From Larix sibirica (lineage: Eukaryota; Streptophyta; Pinopsida; Pinales; Pinaceae): DNA of 17,864 nucleotides. Positions 1 through 9,937 of the stretch are shown here, one piece after another. A program made the translations under genes and the position numbers. Within the stretch, counting starts at the first letter, position 1. Each line of letters opens with the position of its first letter. The stretch is from NCBI GenBank assembly GCA_004151065.3, contig NWUY0300014863.1:26171-44034 (forward strand), in the 5' to 3' direction. The notes under the pieces are model-generated. The model saw nothing but the letters and a program-made list of their open reading frames with translations, made no database searches and had not been told where the DNA came from.

Positions 1-1618
1 TAACCCTAGCCACCCTTCATACCAATGCATCAGCGGTAACATAAAGATCCCATTAAAGTTGATTCGCCAAAACAACAAAGATTCGATGTACTTTTGAAAC
101 GCTGAAAACAAAAATCAAGATTTTACTTTTAAATGTGATTAGGGATATAATGCTTTTATGTGCATTTTTACAATGACCATAATAAAAAAAAATATAGTGC
201 TCAACCAACAGTCCATGGCAAAACAATGTGTACAATCAGTATGCTTTTTAGAGCTACAATGGTGAATTAATATCCATACATACAAGCATAAAGAATAGGA
301 TAATAATAAAGTTCAAGTGGCTTTTGTATTTGAATACTATAAATTATGTTCATAGACAAATTTAGTTCATAAAATTTTCTTTTAAATGTACCTTTTCTTT
401 ATTAAGTAATAAATTAATTAGAAATTTCGTTTATTTGTTTTTTCATACTTCTGACAAAATTCTTCATATTGTTTTTGGTCCAATCGTTTGTACCTTTTAT
501 TATAGGCTACGACCTCTCTCTACCGAACTTTGAGGTAGACAGCATTCTTTGTTCTCTTCTTTTAAGACCGGGCTCTAATCACTGGATATCTAGTCTTCAC
601 ACTGGTGTTATAGACTTTATGAATGCAGATACAGTATTGATTTTACATAATAAGTAGGATATGGAAAGATTGTAAATTTGTAATTGTAAGCAGATTGGTA
701 ATTGGTATTTGATTAGATTGTAAGAAGGAATACATTGGACTGGGTGAATATGATTTAAATGTTGTGATATTTCAGTCTAAACCATGACCAAAGTTCAATA
801 GTAAGCGATGATTACCACCAAGGATAAGGGATAGCACAGGTGGGAATGAAATTGAAAAATAATTAGGGAATGGACATGACTGGCTTATCTCACAAACGCT
901 TGAAAGCTATCGACTGTAAGGGAAGATTTAGCATAAATGTAAAGAAAAGAAGAAAGTGAGATTTTAACTCGATGATCATATATACAAAATGCAGCCACAT
1001 TAAAAAGAAAGAAAATACTAACCATTGAAATCGCCAAGCGAGTTGTTCACCCAGCCTTTGAAATAGAATTAGAGTCTGCTCAGACAGATTTTAAAATTGC
1101 TCAACGTTCAAATAAAAAGTTATCTACTGTGATACTTGTTATAGGTGAAGTTATTGATTTGCTGACATGCAACAGTCTACCAAATTCCTATGGGAGACAA
1201 TCAAATAATAAAGGAGACACCCCCAACGAATCAATACATATCTACTCTGCCGGAAGCACCCCTACTGAAAATTACATGAGCGTACAATCTGGGTTCTAAA
1301 TTCTGCCATTTGACTCACGTATGCTTCAATGACTGAATACCTACAGCGGGTCAAGTATTTTTATTGGTCATGGAAATAGTTAGAAGCATGCTATAACTAT
1401 TAAAAATAATACAACTCAATAAACCGTGACAAGAAATACTAAGCCACAACCCTCTGTATTACTTCCTTGAATTTGAAGCAACCCTCAAGTCAGTTTCATA
1501 ATGGAGAACATAATTGTTGGAGAAACGTCAGATGAATCAGCTTAAAAGGTCCACAGAACAACTATCTCAGTAAACTTGTCCCTTCCCCCTTCCAACATTC
1601 TGCTGCAAACCCTTCTAA
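1..1618. other. AT-rich stretch with no recognised gene
   Basis: I find no coding region with recognisable domains, no RNA gene and no clear transposon end here. The short open frames (about 60 codons) have no protein-like motif and are what chance gives in AT-rich DNA. The stretch could be intergenic or deep inside a large plant intron; the sequence does not decide. Confidence 0.6.
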
Positions 1619-1704
1619 AATAAGTTGAGCTATAGATATTTACTAACTACACATTATTGAAAATAAGCTGAGCTATAGATATTCATTAACTACACATCAT
1701 TGAG
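1619..1704. repeat. 43-bp tandem duplication (2 units)
   Basis: Two adjacent units, 1619-1661 and 1662-1704, share the core GAGCTATAGATATT followed by an ACTACACAT block, with only a few substitutions between them. This is a simple old tandem duplication with no sign of function. Confidence 0.8.
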
Positions 1705-2160
1705 GAAACATATAGATCATAAGGAAGCACCCTTTGAACCATAAAAGTGACCCAATGTTCTCTATAAGTACACAGAATAATTCGACGACAGATAAAACCC
1801 TTGCTAACACCATATGTTAATACTCTGAGATCTATAATCCCACTCCTACAGGCACCAATTCAAACAATATGAACTGATAGATAAAACTTACTATGGCAGC
1901 TGGCAACAAAATCATTTGGAACAATATCGACATTACATAGGTTCTCACCTTCCCAACAAAAGGGCATTGCATGTTGGCATTGCATTTTAGAAGATTTGAA
2001 TGGAAAAAGGATAAAGTATGTTAAACGAGGATCATAATTCATCATTTATAACCATAAGAAGTCAAAATCATTCAGTGGACAAGTTGTGAAAATAAAATAC
2101 CAACTGCCATTGGAAAAAGAATTCAATACATCTATCATATACGAAAAAGTTCAAGCCTTC

Positions 2161-2331
2161 GTGGGCTACCACTTCAATCGCTATACTAGGCTACAACAAA
2201 CTTTGAGAAAAATAAATTCATTGGGTCCCCCCGGCTTTGAGCTATGCAAAGGAATCTTTGGTTGGGATCCTTCAAAGAGATGCCCTGCTATCTTGGAGAC
2301 ATCATGTATATCATTTTTTGTTCTAAAATAG
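2161..2331 (+). pseudogene. Probable decayed exon of an MHK-like Ser/Thr protein kinase (C-terminal kinase lobe)
   Basis: An open frame starting upstream at about 2086 and ending at a stop at 2331 contains, from 2161 on, a segment like the end of a CMGC-type kinase catalytic domain. The order is a G-Y-x-F block, a variable loop, P-x-G-F-E-L, then WDPSKR at 2263-2280. WDPxKR matches the subdomain X-XI region of plant MHK/MAK-related (RCK-family) kinases, where the conserved Arg is structural. The distance from the Y-x-F block to the Trp is within one residue of what I recall for that family. After WDPSKR the expected P-T-A and H-P-F-F motifs appear degraded (C-P-A, then S-F-F). No other kinase exon (glycine loop, HRD, DFG) is visible nearby. 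It could be one exon of a long-intron gene, a captured gene fragment, or chance similarity. The domain match is seen; the family name is inference. Confidence 0.38.
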
Positions 2332-2446
2332 CTCAAGATAGGAATGAGGTCAAGGGTGAAAAAGCTTTAAAATATGCTTGGTATATAATAGGAAATAAGT
2401 AAAGAAGAAAAGTTGGTTCGCTCAAGGAAAGCTGCCAAAACATTGG

Positions 2447-4324
2447 CCAGAAGCTTCCAAAGCTCTTCACATTTGGTCTTCAGTTTAGGTTGAGGTGGAG
2501 ATGAAGGGACTAGCTCCAGGATTCATAGATCGCAATTTTTTAAGTGTAGGATATGCAGGACACAAGGGAAAAAGCAGGTGTATCGTAAATTTAAAAGGCC
2601 CAAATAAGCATGAAGGAAGTAGCAAGATTTAAAGAAAAATAAACTTTTTGATAAAAACCATTTACCAGCTATAAGAGGTTTTCACATAAAAATGATAACC
2701 ACACAATGAAAGAATTAGGAAATCACTTGAAAAATAAGAAATTTAGTTCTAAAGAGCACATGCTGTTTGCGCATTATGATAATACATTGCAAATGCTTCA
2801 AGCAAGCTTTGAGCTGCATGTATCTGTTCTGGTGTCCTAGAGATCTCAACAACTCGGTTTGTATCTCTAGGTTTTGATTCATGTAACTTCACTTTTGCTC
2901 ATGATATTTGGCTAAGAAAGTTTTTGTTAGCAATAATATGGGAAAATAATATATTACATCTATGCCTTGTATTTCTAATATATTTATATGCCCTGTATGT
3001 AGCAATAGAGGGTCTTGTCATTAAGATATTGAAGGCTCTTGCCCTTTTTGCTGTGGAATTAAAGAGTTGGATAAAATAATCCCACATATTAGTTAAGATT
3101 CCATATCATTACAATCAAAATGCATACAAAAATAGCATACAAAAACCTATCTAGCATGTAAAATAGAATAAAAGGACCCGACCTCAAAAAAAATAATATG
3201 TCCAGTCATGAGCAATAGAATACTTTGACATCATACAAAATACGAACTGATAAATCCGAATACGATCCCTGGAAACATAAGAGGATTCACAACCATTAAA
3301 CACCCTTGCAACAATGGCTTCGTCACATCAAATGTTGTAAATTGGGTGTAATTCCATGAAATATTTGAAAAATGTTTGAACCTCTTTTGACATGAATGAA
3401 GGTAGACAATATGCTTAAACAAATTGGTGCAACATCAAAAGAGTTGTTCAATAGCACACGTTTTTTCCATGTTTGAAAAAACGGCTTAAATCAGCTTGAA
3501 AATCCTTGTCAAGAAAAATTGTTTGAATCAATTTGCAAATTTATGAAATGATCCAAAAAAAACCTATTCTCAAAATCCTCGAATAATAACGACTTAGAAT
3601 TTAATTATTCATTTAGGTTAATCATCCCAAAAACTAAAATATTATTGATGTATTGACAACGGTATTGAATTAATATTTAGTAATTTCTTGCATCCGCCTA
3701 AATATGAACGAATACTGGTGAATGTAAACCATAACACTTATGTGTAAAACAAACATGAAGATTTTCAATTAAAATAATAACTTATATTAAATCTGAAAGG
3801 AAACTTTCAAAGTCCTCTAGCCATTTGAATTAAAAACATAGATCAAAAGTAAAACTAAGTCGTAAATAACCTAGGAATTTCCATAAATTCAAAAACCTTT
3901 GATTTATAAATCCACGGGTATTAATCCTAGTATGGAACTTATCAAAACTCCAAGTACATGATGTTAAATGTAAACAATAACTTTTACATTTTCAATACAT
4001 AAGCTGAGGCTCGAAGCCTTCAAATCATTCTGAACTTTTGTGAACTAATTTAACTCCATAAAATTTGATCGAATGTCCAACTGTCACCAAAGTAACTTAC
4101 TGTTATGGAGAAAATACCAAGTTCATCGGCATGCTACAGAATATCCTTCAAAACCTCATAAGGTGAAACGCTATGGGACAAAACATTTCAACATACACAA
4201 CTTGGACACAAAAGTAAAACCCAAATAGTAAACAAAGGGGTTAAGAATGAAATGACCTTGAGGCGCAGCTGATTGAGCGATGCCCTCAACCTGTTCAAAC
4301 GTGAAAGTGATTAATTTTCATCAT
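2447..4324. repeat. Unidentified 1.9-kb interspersed repeat, copy A
   Basis: This segment aligns almost end to end, in the same orientation, with 6863-8838. It begins with CCAGAAGCTTCCAAAGCTC and ends near GTGATTAATTTTCATCAT. The copies differ by many substitutions (by eye roughly one base in eight to ten) and by several indels. Copy A keeps about 40 bp around 3690-3730 that copy B lacks, and lacks about 80 bp present in B. No open frame is conserved between copies. I recognise no transposon hallmark: no terminal inverted repeats, no TG...CA ends, no poly(A). It is probably a member of a dispersed repeat family or an old segmental duplication. Orientation is arbitrary. Confidence 0.85.
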
Positions 4325-5272
4325 TTAAAATTATATAAGTTAAATACTTAAACTATGATAGTGGCAGTGCTGAAAGAGAGTTTAAACCATAAATAATATT
4401 ACAATCTTTCAAGCAAAATCAATTACAGGGATTCTTAACAGAACCCTAGTATAAATCTGGAAATTTCGTATATTCCTAGAACTCTTTAGATTCCAAAACT
4501 ATTCAGAAATGGCCTAGAAACAGTTTAAAAGGATTTGAATGCTTCCTGGAGTGGAAAAATCCTAATGTTAAGAACTCTTCCTCTTACGAAATAAGATATG
4601 AGATTTTACCTCAGTAAAGCCTGGTACCGCATCTTTCCCAATAGCTCTCAATCAACCTGCGTAACAAATAATAGATAGAAATAGAAAGGATATACATTAA
4701 AACCATCTACTGAAATAAATTTACCACCGAGCAAAACAATGGTTTCAGTATTTAAAATCCTTGACTGAAAGAAAGTTACCTCTGAGCAAAACAATAGTCC
4801 CATCCTAGATTCCCATCCACCGCACTTGTGCAGTGTGATGCCTCTATACTTGGAACTTCGTTGGAGAGATCGTTGCTATGTGGGTGAAGCATAACCAACA
4901 TGGAGAAGTCGCAGATGCTCCACGTTGAGGAGGATGTGTGTATGAGGTTTTATGTCCCTAGTTCTCTTTGGTTCTGTTCATTTCTGGTTATGGATCTGGC
5001 TCTGTATGTGGAGTTTAGATGCTTTGTTAGATGTCTCACATGCTCCACTGGTGACAAAAGCCTGTAGCATACATTTAATGGCAGGAGTTCGTGTGATCGA
5101 TTTGTTGATCGATTGAAGAAGACCAAAACGAGAGCGTAGACTCCTCCCTGTATAAAGTTATGCAAAGGGGTTCCATGGCTCTCTCAACAAAGTGTCAAAT
5201 CTCCAGAGCCACCAAATACTATATCCATGTGAGAGAAAGGAGAGGCCTAGCTACTGATAGCCATCTTTAAAA
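4325..5272. other. No recognised gene; one short imperfect direct repeat
   Basis: No supported coding region is seen. A 71-codon open frame on the minus strand (4950-5165) has no recognisable motif. A 34-bp imperfect direct repeat occurs at 4709-4742 and 4764-4797, sharing ACTGAAA near the start and GAGCAAAACAAT near the end. If the copia LTR at 5273-5800 is real, this stretch is the DNA flanking its 3' end. Confidence 0.5.
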
Positions 5273-5800
5273 TGTTTTTCCCTGCACAGAGATACAGTCG
5301 TGTGCCTGCATCCATAGGATTTTTTGGCTCGGGATTTGAACTATACTTGCGAGCGGGCTCAAGATTTGAACTAAACTTGCGGGCGGGCTCATGTTTCTGA
5401 ACTAAACTTGAGCGCATATGAAAACTTGGTCAACACGCCAAAGAAACTGAATGAATAATCTTGCACCGAGAACCACCTCGAACTTGGAAAATATACATGG
5501 CAACATTCCATATGGGACCATACATGGTAACATTCCACTTGTCCCATAAACTAGAAATCTACTATAGTTTTGATAGAGCGTTGAATAAACGCCTACATTG
5601 TAAATATGATGTGGATGTAGACAAAGTCAATAGTGAGAGAGACATTTTCATGTAAAAAACATATACAACCACTTTATTATTTAAGCTCTAACCTAGTCTA
5701 ACACAATTGTATTTATGACACATGACATAAGTCACTTAATACTAACCTTCAGTGAATTATAACTTTATTATAAGAGCATTATTATATGCTAATAATAACA
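5273..5800 (-). mobile_element. Probable 3' LTR of a Ty1/copia-type retrotransposon, minus strand
   Basis: Read on the minus strand, an AAGGGAGGG purine tract is followed at once by TGTTATTATTAGC, the usual arrangement of a plant copia polypurine tract and the first bases of a 3' LTR (TGTTA...). A matching end (...GGGAAAAACA on the minus strand) lies at 5273, giving short TGTT...AACA ends and an LTR of about 530 bp, a normal size for copia. The five bases outside the two ends (TAAAA and CCCTC) do not match, as expected for a 3' LTR still attached to internal sequence rather than a solo LTR. The 5273 boundary is less certain than the 5800 one. No second LTR and no primer-binding site were found in the window. 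The family assignment rests on the PPT-LTR junction. Confidence 0.45.
5326..5415. repeat. Three tandem units of about 30 bp, GC-rich core
   Basis: Units at 5326-5354, 5355-5384 and 5385-5415 share GGCTC, then TTTGAACTAWACTTG, then GCGRGC. The third is more diverged. They stand out in base composition from the AT-rich surroundings and lie inside the putative LTR, near its 3' (U5) side on the minus strand. LTRs often carry such short internal tandem repeats; no function is visible. Confidence 0.75.
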
Positions 5801-5811
5801 CCCTCCCTTAA
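5801..5811 (-). other. Candidate polypurine tract next to the LTR
   Basis: On the minus strand this is an uninterrupted purine run (AAGGGAGGG core) immediately before TGTTATTATT. In copia elements the tract primes plus-strand DNA synthesis and abuts the 3' LTR exactly, as here. Confidence 0.45.
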
Positions 5812-5914
5812 TGGTCATATGGAGGACATATTCATAGTACCCTCAATTGATTGGTGATGTTTACTTATATATATAAGTATTGATTATCAAGGTCCATGTT
5901 TCGATATATGTATC

Positions 5915-6217
5915 TCATGCAAACTTATGTTTACAAGTATCTTCATAAATAAGAAATGGAATAAATATTTTTAGTTTTACATGAGTGTAAATATCTATGC
6001 AAGTTGGATCAGTTAAATAGAAATATAATAACTTCTCTATTTTGAGAGTTGATACAAAAGCTTTGGAAAATGTACTTACCTTTGTATCTTTATTGCATTG
6101 AAATGGGTACTCGTAGATCTTCGAAAGTTGGAAACTATTATAGTTGATAATACATAGGATGAAATGGGTAATCAGATCCCATTTCATGTGTCTATTGGAT
6201 CTTGGGTTACATTGCAT
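5915..6217 (-). pseudogene. Minus-strand open frame, possibly decayed copia RNase H tail
   Basis: A 100-codon frame precedes the putative PPT/LTR on the minus strand, where a copia element should end its polyprotein with RNase H. A segment reading STFSKAFVSTLKIEKL loosely resembles the xDIFTKxLxxxKxExL tail that closes many copia RNase H domains, but the key Asp is missing and the rest does not match well. It also overlaps the plus-strand coding remnant starting at 6164, so both cannot be real over that overlap. Position supports it; sequence support is weak. Confidence 0.2.
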
Positions 6218-6861
6218 CCATCAAGGAGTCAAATTTGGGCAAAAATAAGAAGACTAGATGATATAAATTATCATTGGAAAGGTGTAGCAAGGGAATTTAA
6301 GAGGAGCCAAATGGGTGAAAAAGTGGAGAAGGTGCCCATAGCTCATGTGTATGAATGCAAGGACATCCTAAAAGAGTATGTTTCCCAACAAAAATATTTT
6401 CCTCAAATTGGACTAAATTGTAAAGACTTGTCATTTTATAATTCTTGAAGACTTTTACTAATTTTGTATTTGAGTATTAAAATATGAATTCCCTACCTTA
6501 AATGGATTTTTAATGTGGTTTATATTTTTTATATGCAGGTTTGTGCATTTTTTACTTTGAAGAATGGAAACTTGTGGAAAGTATCACCAATATTCTAAGT
6601 GTTTTCTATTCACAAATAGGGAAGATACTCTATGAGGGAAAGAATTCCAAATAATTGAGGGAAGAAGGGATTTGGTTTTATAAGTATGATTACTTTCTTC
6701 CAAGTAATAAAAGGGTTGGACATATTGAAGAAGCCAAGTTACCCATGCTTTGTGAAATTGGATTACCAAATTCTAATCCAACATTAATTGATTGCATACG
6801 CTCAAAATTAGTTCTTGATATTAAATATGGTATGCGGGAGAAGGGTGGTGCATGTGATCAT
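6164..6861 (+). pseudogene. Unidentified decayed coding region, possibly two exons
   Basis: I do not recognise this protein. The first part (6164-6448, 94 codons) reads as an ordinary soluble, charged protein with a central segment GSWVTLHPSRSQIW, then a Lys/Glu-rich stretch. The second part (about 6655-6861, no ATG, running into the N at 6862) is also protein-like, with FYKYDYFLPSNKRVGHIEE and CEIGLPNSNPTLIDCIRSK. Between them a possible intron runs from GTAAAG at 6420 to TATATGCAG ending at 6538. Splicing there keeps a frame open to a stop at 6652, while a different frame over 6539-6650 is also protein-like but has stops. The parts are therefore out of frame, and a gene fragment or transposon remnant is likelier than a working gene. 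The sequence ends at an assembly gap, so the 3' part is missing. Confidence 0.35.
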
Positions 6862-6862
6862 N
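6862..6862. other. Single N: assembly junction
   Basis: One undetermined base interrupts the sequence. Copy B of the 1.9-kb repeat begins on the very next base, while copy A continues leftward into unrelated sequence. This suggests a contig join placed here, so order, distance and even adjacency of the two sides are uncertain. Confidence 0.85.
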
Positions 6863-7064
6863 CCAGAAGCTTCCAAAGCTCTTCACATTTGGTCTTCAGT
6901 TTAGGTTGAGGTGGAGATGAAGGGATTGACTCTAGGCTTCATAGATCGCAGTTGTTCAAGTGTAGGATATGAAGGACACAAGGGAAGAATCAGGTGTATC
7001 AAAAATTTAAAAGGCACAAATGAGCATGAAGGAAGTAGCAAGATTTAAAGAAAAGAAACGTTTT

Positions 7065-7142
7065 CATAAAACTGACCATTTACCAACTATAAGAGGTTTT
7101 TCCCATAAAACTGACCATTTACCAACTATAAGAGTTTTTTCC
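7065..7142. repeat. 39-bp tandem duplication
   Basis: Units 7065-7103 and 7104-7142 both start CATAAAACTGACCATTTACC and end in a T-run followed by CC or so. A third partial start (CACAAAACTGA) follows at 7143. Copy A has a single corresponding unit, so the duplication arose in copy B after the copies separated. Confidence 0.85.
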
Positions 7143-7344
7143 CACAAAACTGATAACCACACAACGAAATAATTAGGCAATCACCTGAAAAGTAAGAAAT
7201 TTAGTTTTAAAGAGAACATGTTGTTCATGCATTTTGACAAGACATTGCAAATGCTTGAAGCGGGATTTGAGCCACATGTGTCCGTTCCGTTGTCCCAGAG
7301 ATCTCAACAGCTCAGTTTGTACCTCCAGGTTTTTATTCATGCAA

Positions 7345-7376
7345 CTTCACTTTCGCTCATCTTCACTTTCGCTCAT
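7345..7376. repeat. 16-bp perfect tandem duplication
   Basis: CTTCACTTTCGCTCAT occurs twice in direct succession (7345-7360 and 7361-7376). Copy A has it once with one change, so this is a recent slippage event in copy B. Confidence 0.9.
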
Positions 7377-8838
7377 GATATCTGGCTAAGAAAGTTTTTG
7401 TTAGCAAAAATATAGGAAAATAATATATTACATCTATGCCCTGTATTTCTCATATACTTATATGCTCTATGTATCAATCGAGGAACATCGAAACCATATG
7501 CATGAGAGCATCATATATATATATTTCCAAACTTAGGTTTTTTATTCTTTATAAGTAAAGTTAGCATTAAGATATTGAAGGCTCTTGCCCTTTTTGTTGT
7601 GTCTTTAAAGAGTTTGGATAAAATAATCCTACATATTAGTTAAGAGTCCATATCATTACACTCAAAATTCACACAAAAATAGCATACAAAAACCTATCCA
7701 ACATGTAAAATAGAATAAAAGGACCCAACCTCCAAAATTTAATATATCCCTTCATCAGCAATAGAATACTTTGACATCATACAAAATCAGAACTGATAAA
7801 TCTGAATACGATCCCTGGAAACAGAAGAGGATTCACAACCATTGAACCCCTTAATAAAATGGCTTCATCACATCAAATGCTGTAAATTGGGTGTAATTCC
7901 CTGAAATATTTGAAAAATGTTTCAACCTCCTTTGAAATCAATGACAGCCGACAATATTCATAAACAAATTGGTGCAGCATTAAAATAGTTGTTCAGTAGC
8001 ACACGATTTTCTCTTGTTTGAAAAGACGACTTAAATCAGCTTGAAATTCCTTGTCAAGAAAAATATGTCTGAATCAATTTGCAAATTTCTAAAATGCTCC
8101 CAAAAAACCTATTCTCAAACTCCTCAAATAAGAGCGACTTAGAAGTTAATTATTCATTTAGGTTACTAATCTCAAAACCTTAAATACTATTGATGTATTG
8201 ACAACAATATTGAATTAATATTTAGTAATTGCACAATAACACTTATGTGTAAAACAAACAGGAAACCTTTCAATCAAAATAATAATTTATACGGAAAATT
8301 TTAAAGTCCTATAGCCAATTGAATTAAAAACATAGATAAAAAGTAAAACCCAGTCGTAAATAACCTTGGAATTTCTATAAATTCAAAACCCTTAAATTTA
8401 TAAATCCACCGAAACAAGGTATTAAGCTCTAGTATGAAACTAATCAAAACTCCAAGCGCATGATGTTAAATAGAAAAGATAACGTTTACTTTTGAAATAC
8501 ATAAGCTGAGGCTCGAAGCCTTCAAATCAATCTGAATTTTTGTGAACTAATTTAACTCTATAAAATTTGATTGAATGTCCAACTGTCACATAAATAACTT
8601 ACTGTTAAGGAGCAAATATCAAGTTCATGGGCATGCTATAGAATATCCTTTGAAACCACATAAGAAGAAACCCTATGGCACAAAACATTTCAATATACAG
8701 TAAGCAATCTTGGATACAGAAGTAAAACCCAAATAGTAAAAGGAGGGGGTAAGAATGAAATGACCTATGAGGCATAGCTCGCTGAGCGAGGCCCTCAAGT
8801 TTCAACCTATTCAAACGAAAAAAGTGATTACTTTTCAT

Positions 8839-9194
8839 CTTTCTGAGCTGGCCCAAACCTCTTTTATTTAAGAGAAGCAAGTATAAACCTCACCTTTTCC
8901 ATTCAAGCAAAGCGAGTATAAACCTTGTGCACGATAAGAGTTTGCTTGTAATATCCAGCAAGATGGTAAGAACCAGGGTTTGATCGGTGAGAAACCAAAT
9001 AGAAAATAAATGCTTGAAGGTCTGAGCCCCAAATTCACCAGTAAGGTCGACAGTAATAAATTCACCTAGAAAGTCTGAGCCCCAAGCTCGAGCCTTAGAA
9101 CGTATGTCCGGATGAAAACCTTGTGAACACGACACTGAGCATGGTAGAAAACCTCGTCAATCGAGCAGTATCATAGAGACTTGTTAATATTTTA
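8839..9194. other. No recognised gene
   Basis: Unassigned sequence between repeat copy B and the minus-strand LINE. Short phrases recur (AAGCRAGTATAAACCT near 8876 and 8910; GTCTGAGCCCCA near 9019 and 9073), suggesting old local duplication. Open frames on the minus strand here have no recognisable motif. Confidence 0.5.
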
Positions 9195-9256
9195 TTAAAT
9201 AATAACTTGTGATTTTAAAAACAAGTTAAATAATAACTCGCTATTTTTAAAAACAC
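9195..9256. repeat. 31-bp imperfect tandem duplication
   Basis: Units 9195-9225 and 9226-9256 share TTAAATAATAACT followed by a short variable part and TTTTAAAAACA. The repeat lies just outside the probable 3' end of the minus-strand LINE. It may be host DNA or an altered A-rich tail region. Confidence 0.75.
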
Positions 9257-9418
9257 ACGGCGTTTTTTTATTGGGTAGAGGGATGACGAAAAGCTACAGT
9301 GCTTTTCAAAACCCACTCCAAGAAAAAACGTCTACCGATGTAATGATATATCTACAAAATTGGAAAGAGATTCACGGACATGTTGTTTCAAATAAAATAG
9401 TGGAGGAGTCTGAAGTTG

Positions 9419-9664
9419 CTAGTTCCATTTGAGCCATTCGATGATGGCGGAGGAGTCTCCACATATTTGAATTTGATTTTGACCCTTCCAAGTTTCCACT
9501 TGGATCAGACCCCAGCATGCGAGTAACTCTAAATGAGTATTAGTAGCCATCCCACATCCAAAAAACAATTCATAATGATGTCCACTATCGAGGATCAAGA
9601 AACACACTGCTCCGCAATTTTTGCCCTACTCTGCGCCATCAAAGAATCCTGAAGGGTAGTTTGC
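9419..9664 (-). pseudogene. LINE ORF2 RNase H domain (degenerate)
   Basis: The minus-strand frame reads S-G-F-F-D-G-A (codons at 9632-9649), then C-G-A-x-C, then G-x-G-M-A-T-N-T-H-L-E-L-L-A, then I-C-G-D-S. This is the plant LINE-type RNase H pattern, with the first Asp (FDGA), the Glu (LEL) and the second Asp (GDS) of the active site still present. The enzyme would remove the RNA strand of the RNA/DNA hybrid during retrotransposition. One stop interrupts the frame just after FDGAE, and the C-terminal AD motif downstream of 9419 is not clearly recognisable. It is the last domain of the minus-strand ORF2 and follows the zf-RVT region in the expected order. Confidence 0.8.
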
Positions 9665-9937
9665 CAGCAACTCAGGAAATAATTTTGAAATATTTGTCTT
9701 CTGAATTCTGTTCATCACAAAATCTAATACAAAGTGTGTGATCAGATGGATCGTCCCCATCCAGTTAAATTCAATATCCTCAAAAGGAATGGATTTAGTG
9801 TATCTCCAAACACCCCAGATAAATTTAACCGGGAAAGAGATGAGATTGTTGTAATGGCAATGCTAATGTAGAAGAAATTGCTCAAGTGTACCCAAGTTCC
9901 AAACACCAAAAACACAAAATCTTAATGAAATTTCATC

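Larger units (their letters stand above)
6863..8838. repeat. Unidentified 1.9-kb interspersed repeat, copy B
   Basis: Same orientation as copy A (2447-4324). It starts directly after the N at 6862 and loses similarity near 8838. Compared with copy A it has a 39-bp tandem duplication (7065-7142), a 16-bp duplication (7345-7376), about 80 extra bases around 7485-7565 that include an (AT)n run near 7513, and a loss of about 40 bases near 8230. Because the left end coincides with the assembly junction, the true left boundary of the repeat in this copy is unknown. No conserved open frame is present. Confidence 0.85.

Noticed and set aside
1-10. TAACCCTAG at the start, like a plant telomere unit (CCCTAAA)
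   Set aside because: A single partial unit with no tandem array following; chance match.
4950-5165. Minus-strand 71-codon open frame
   Set aside because: No recognisable motif, and length within chance expectation for this DNA.
2447-8838. The two 1.9-kb direct repeats as LTRs of one retrotransposon with a 2.5-kb interior
   Set aside because: No TG...CA ends, no primer-binding site after copy A, no polypurine tract before copy B, no element coding between them on the plus strand; copy B also starts at an assembly gap.
8605-9135. Overlapping minus-strand open frames of 65-91 codons
   Set aside because: No motifs; the first lies in repeat copy B and is not conserved in copy A.
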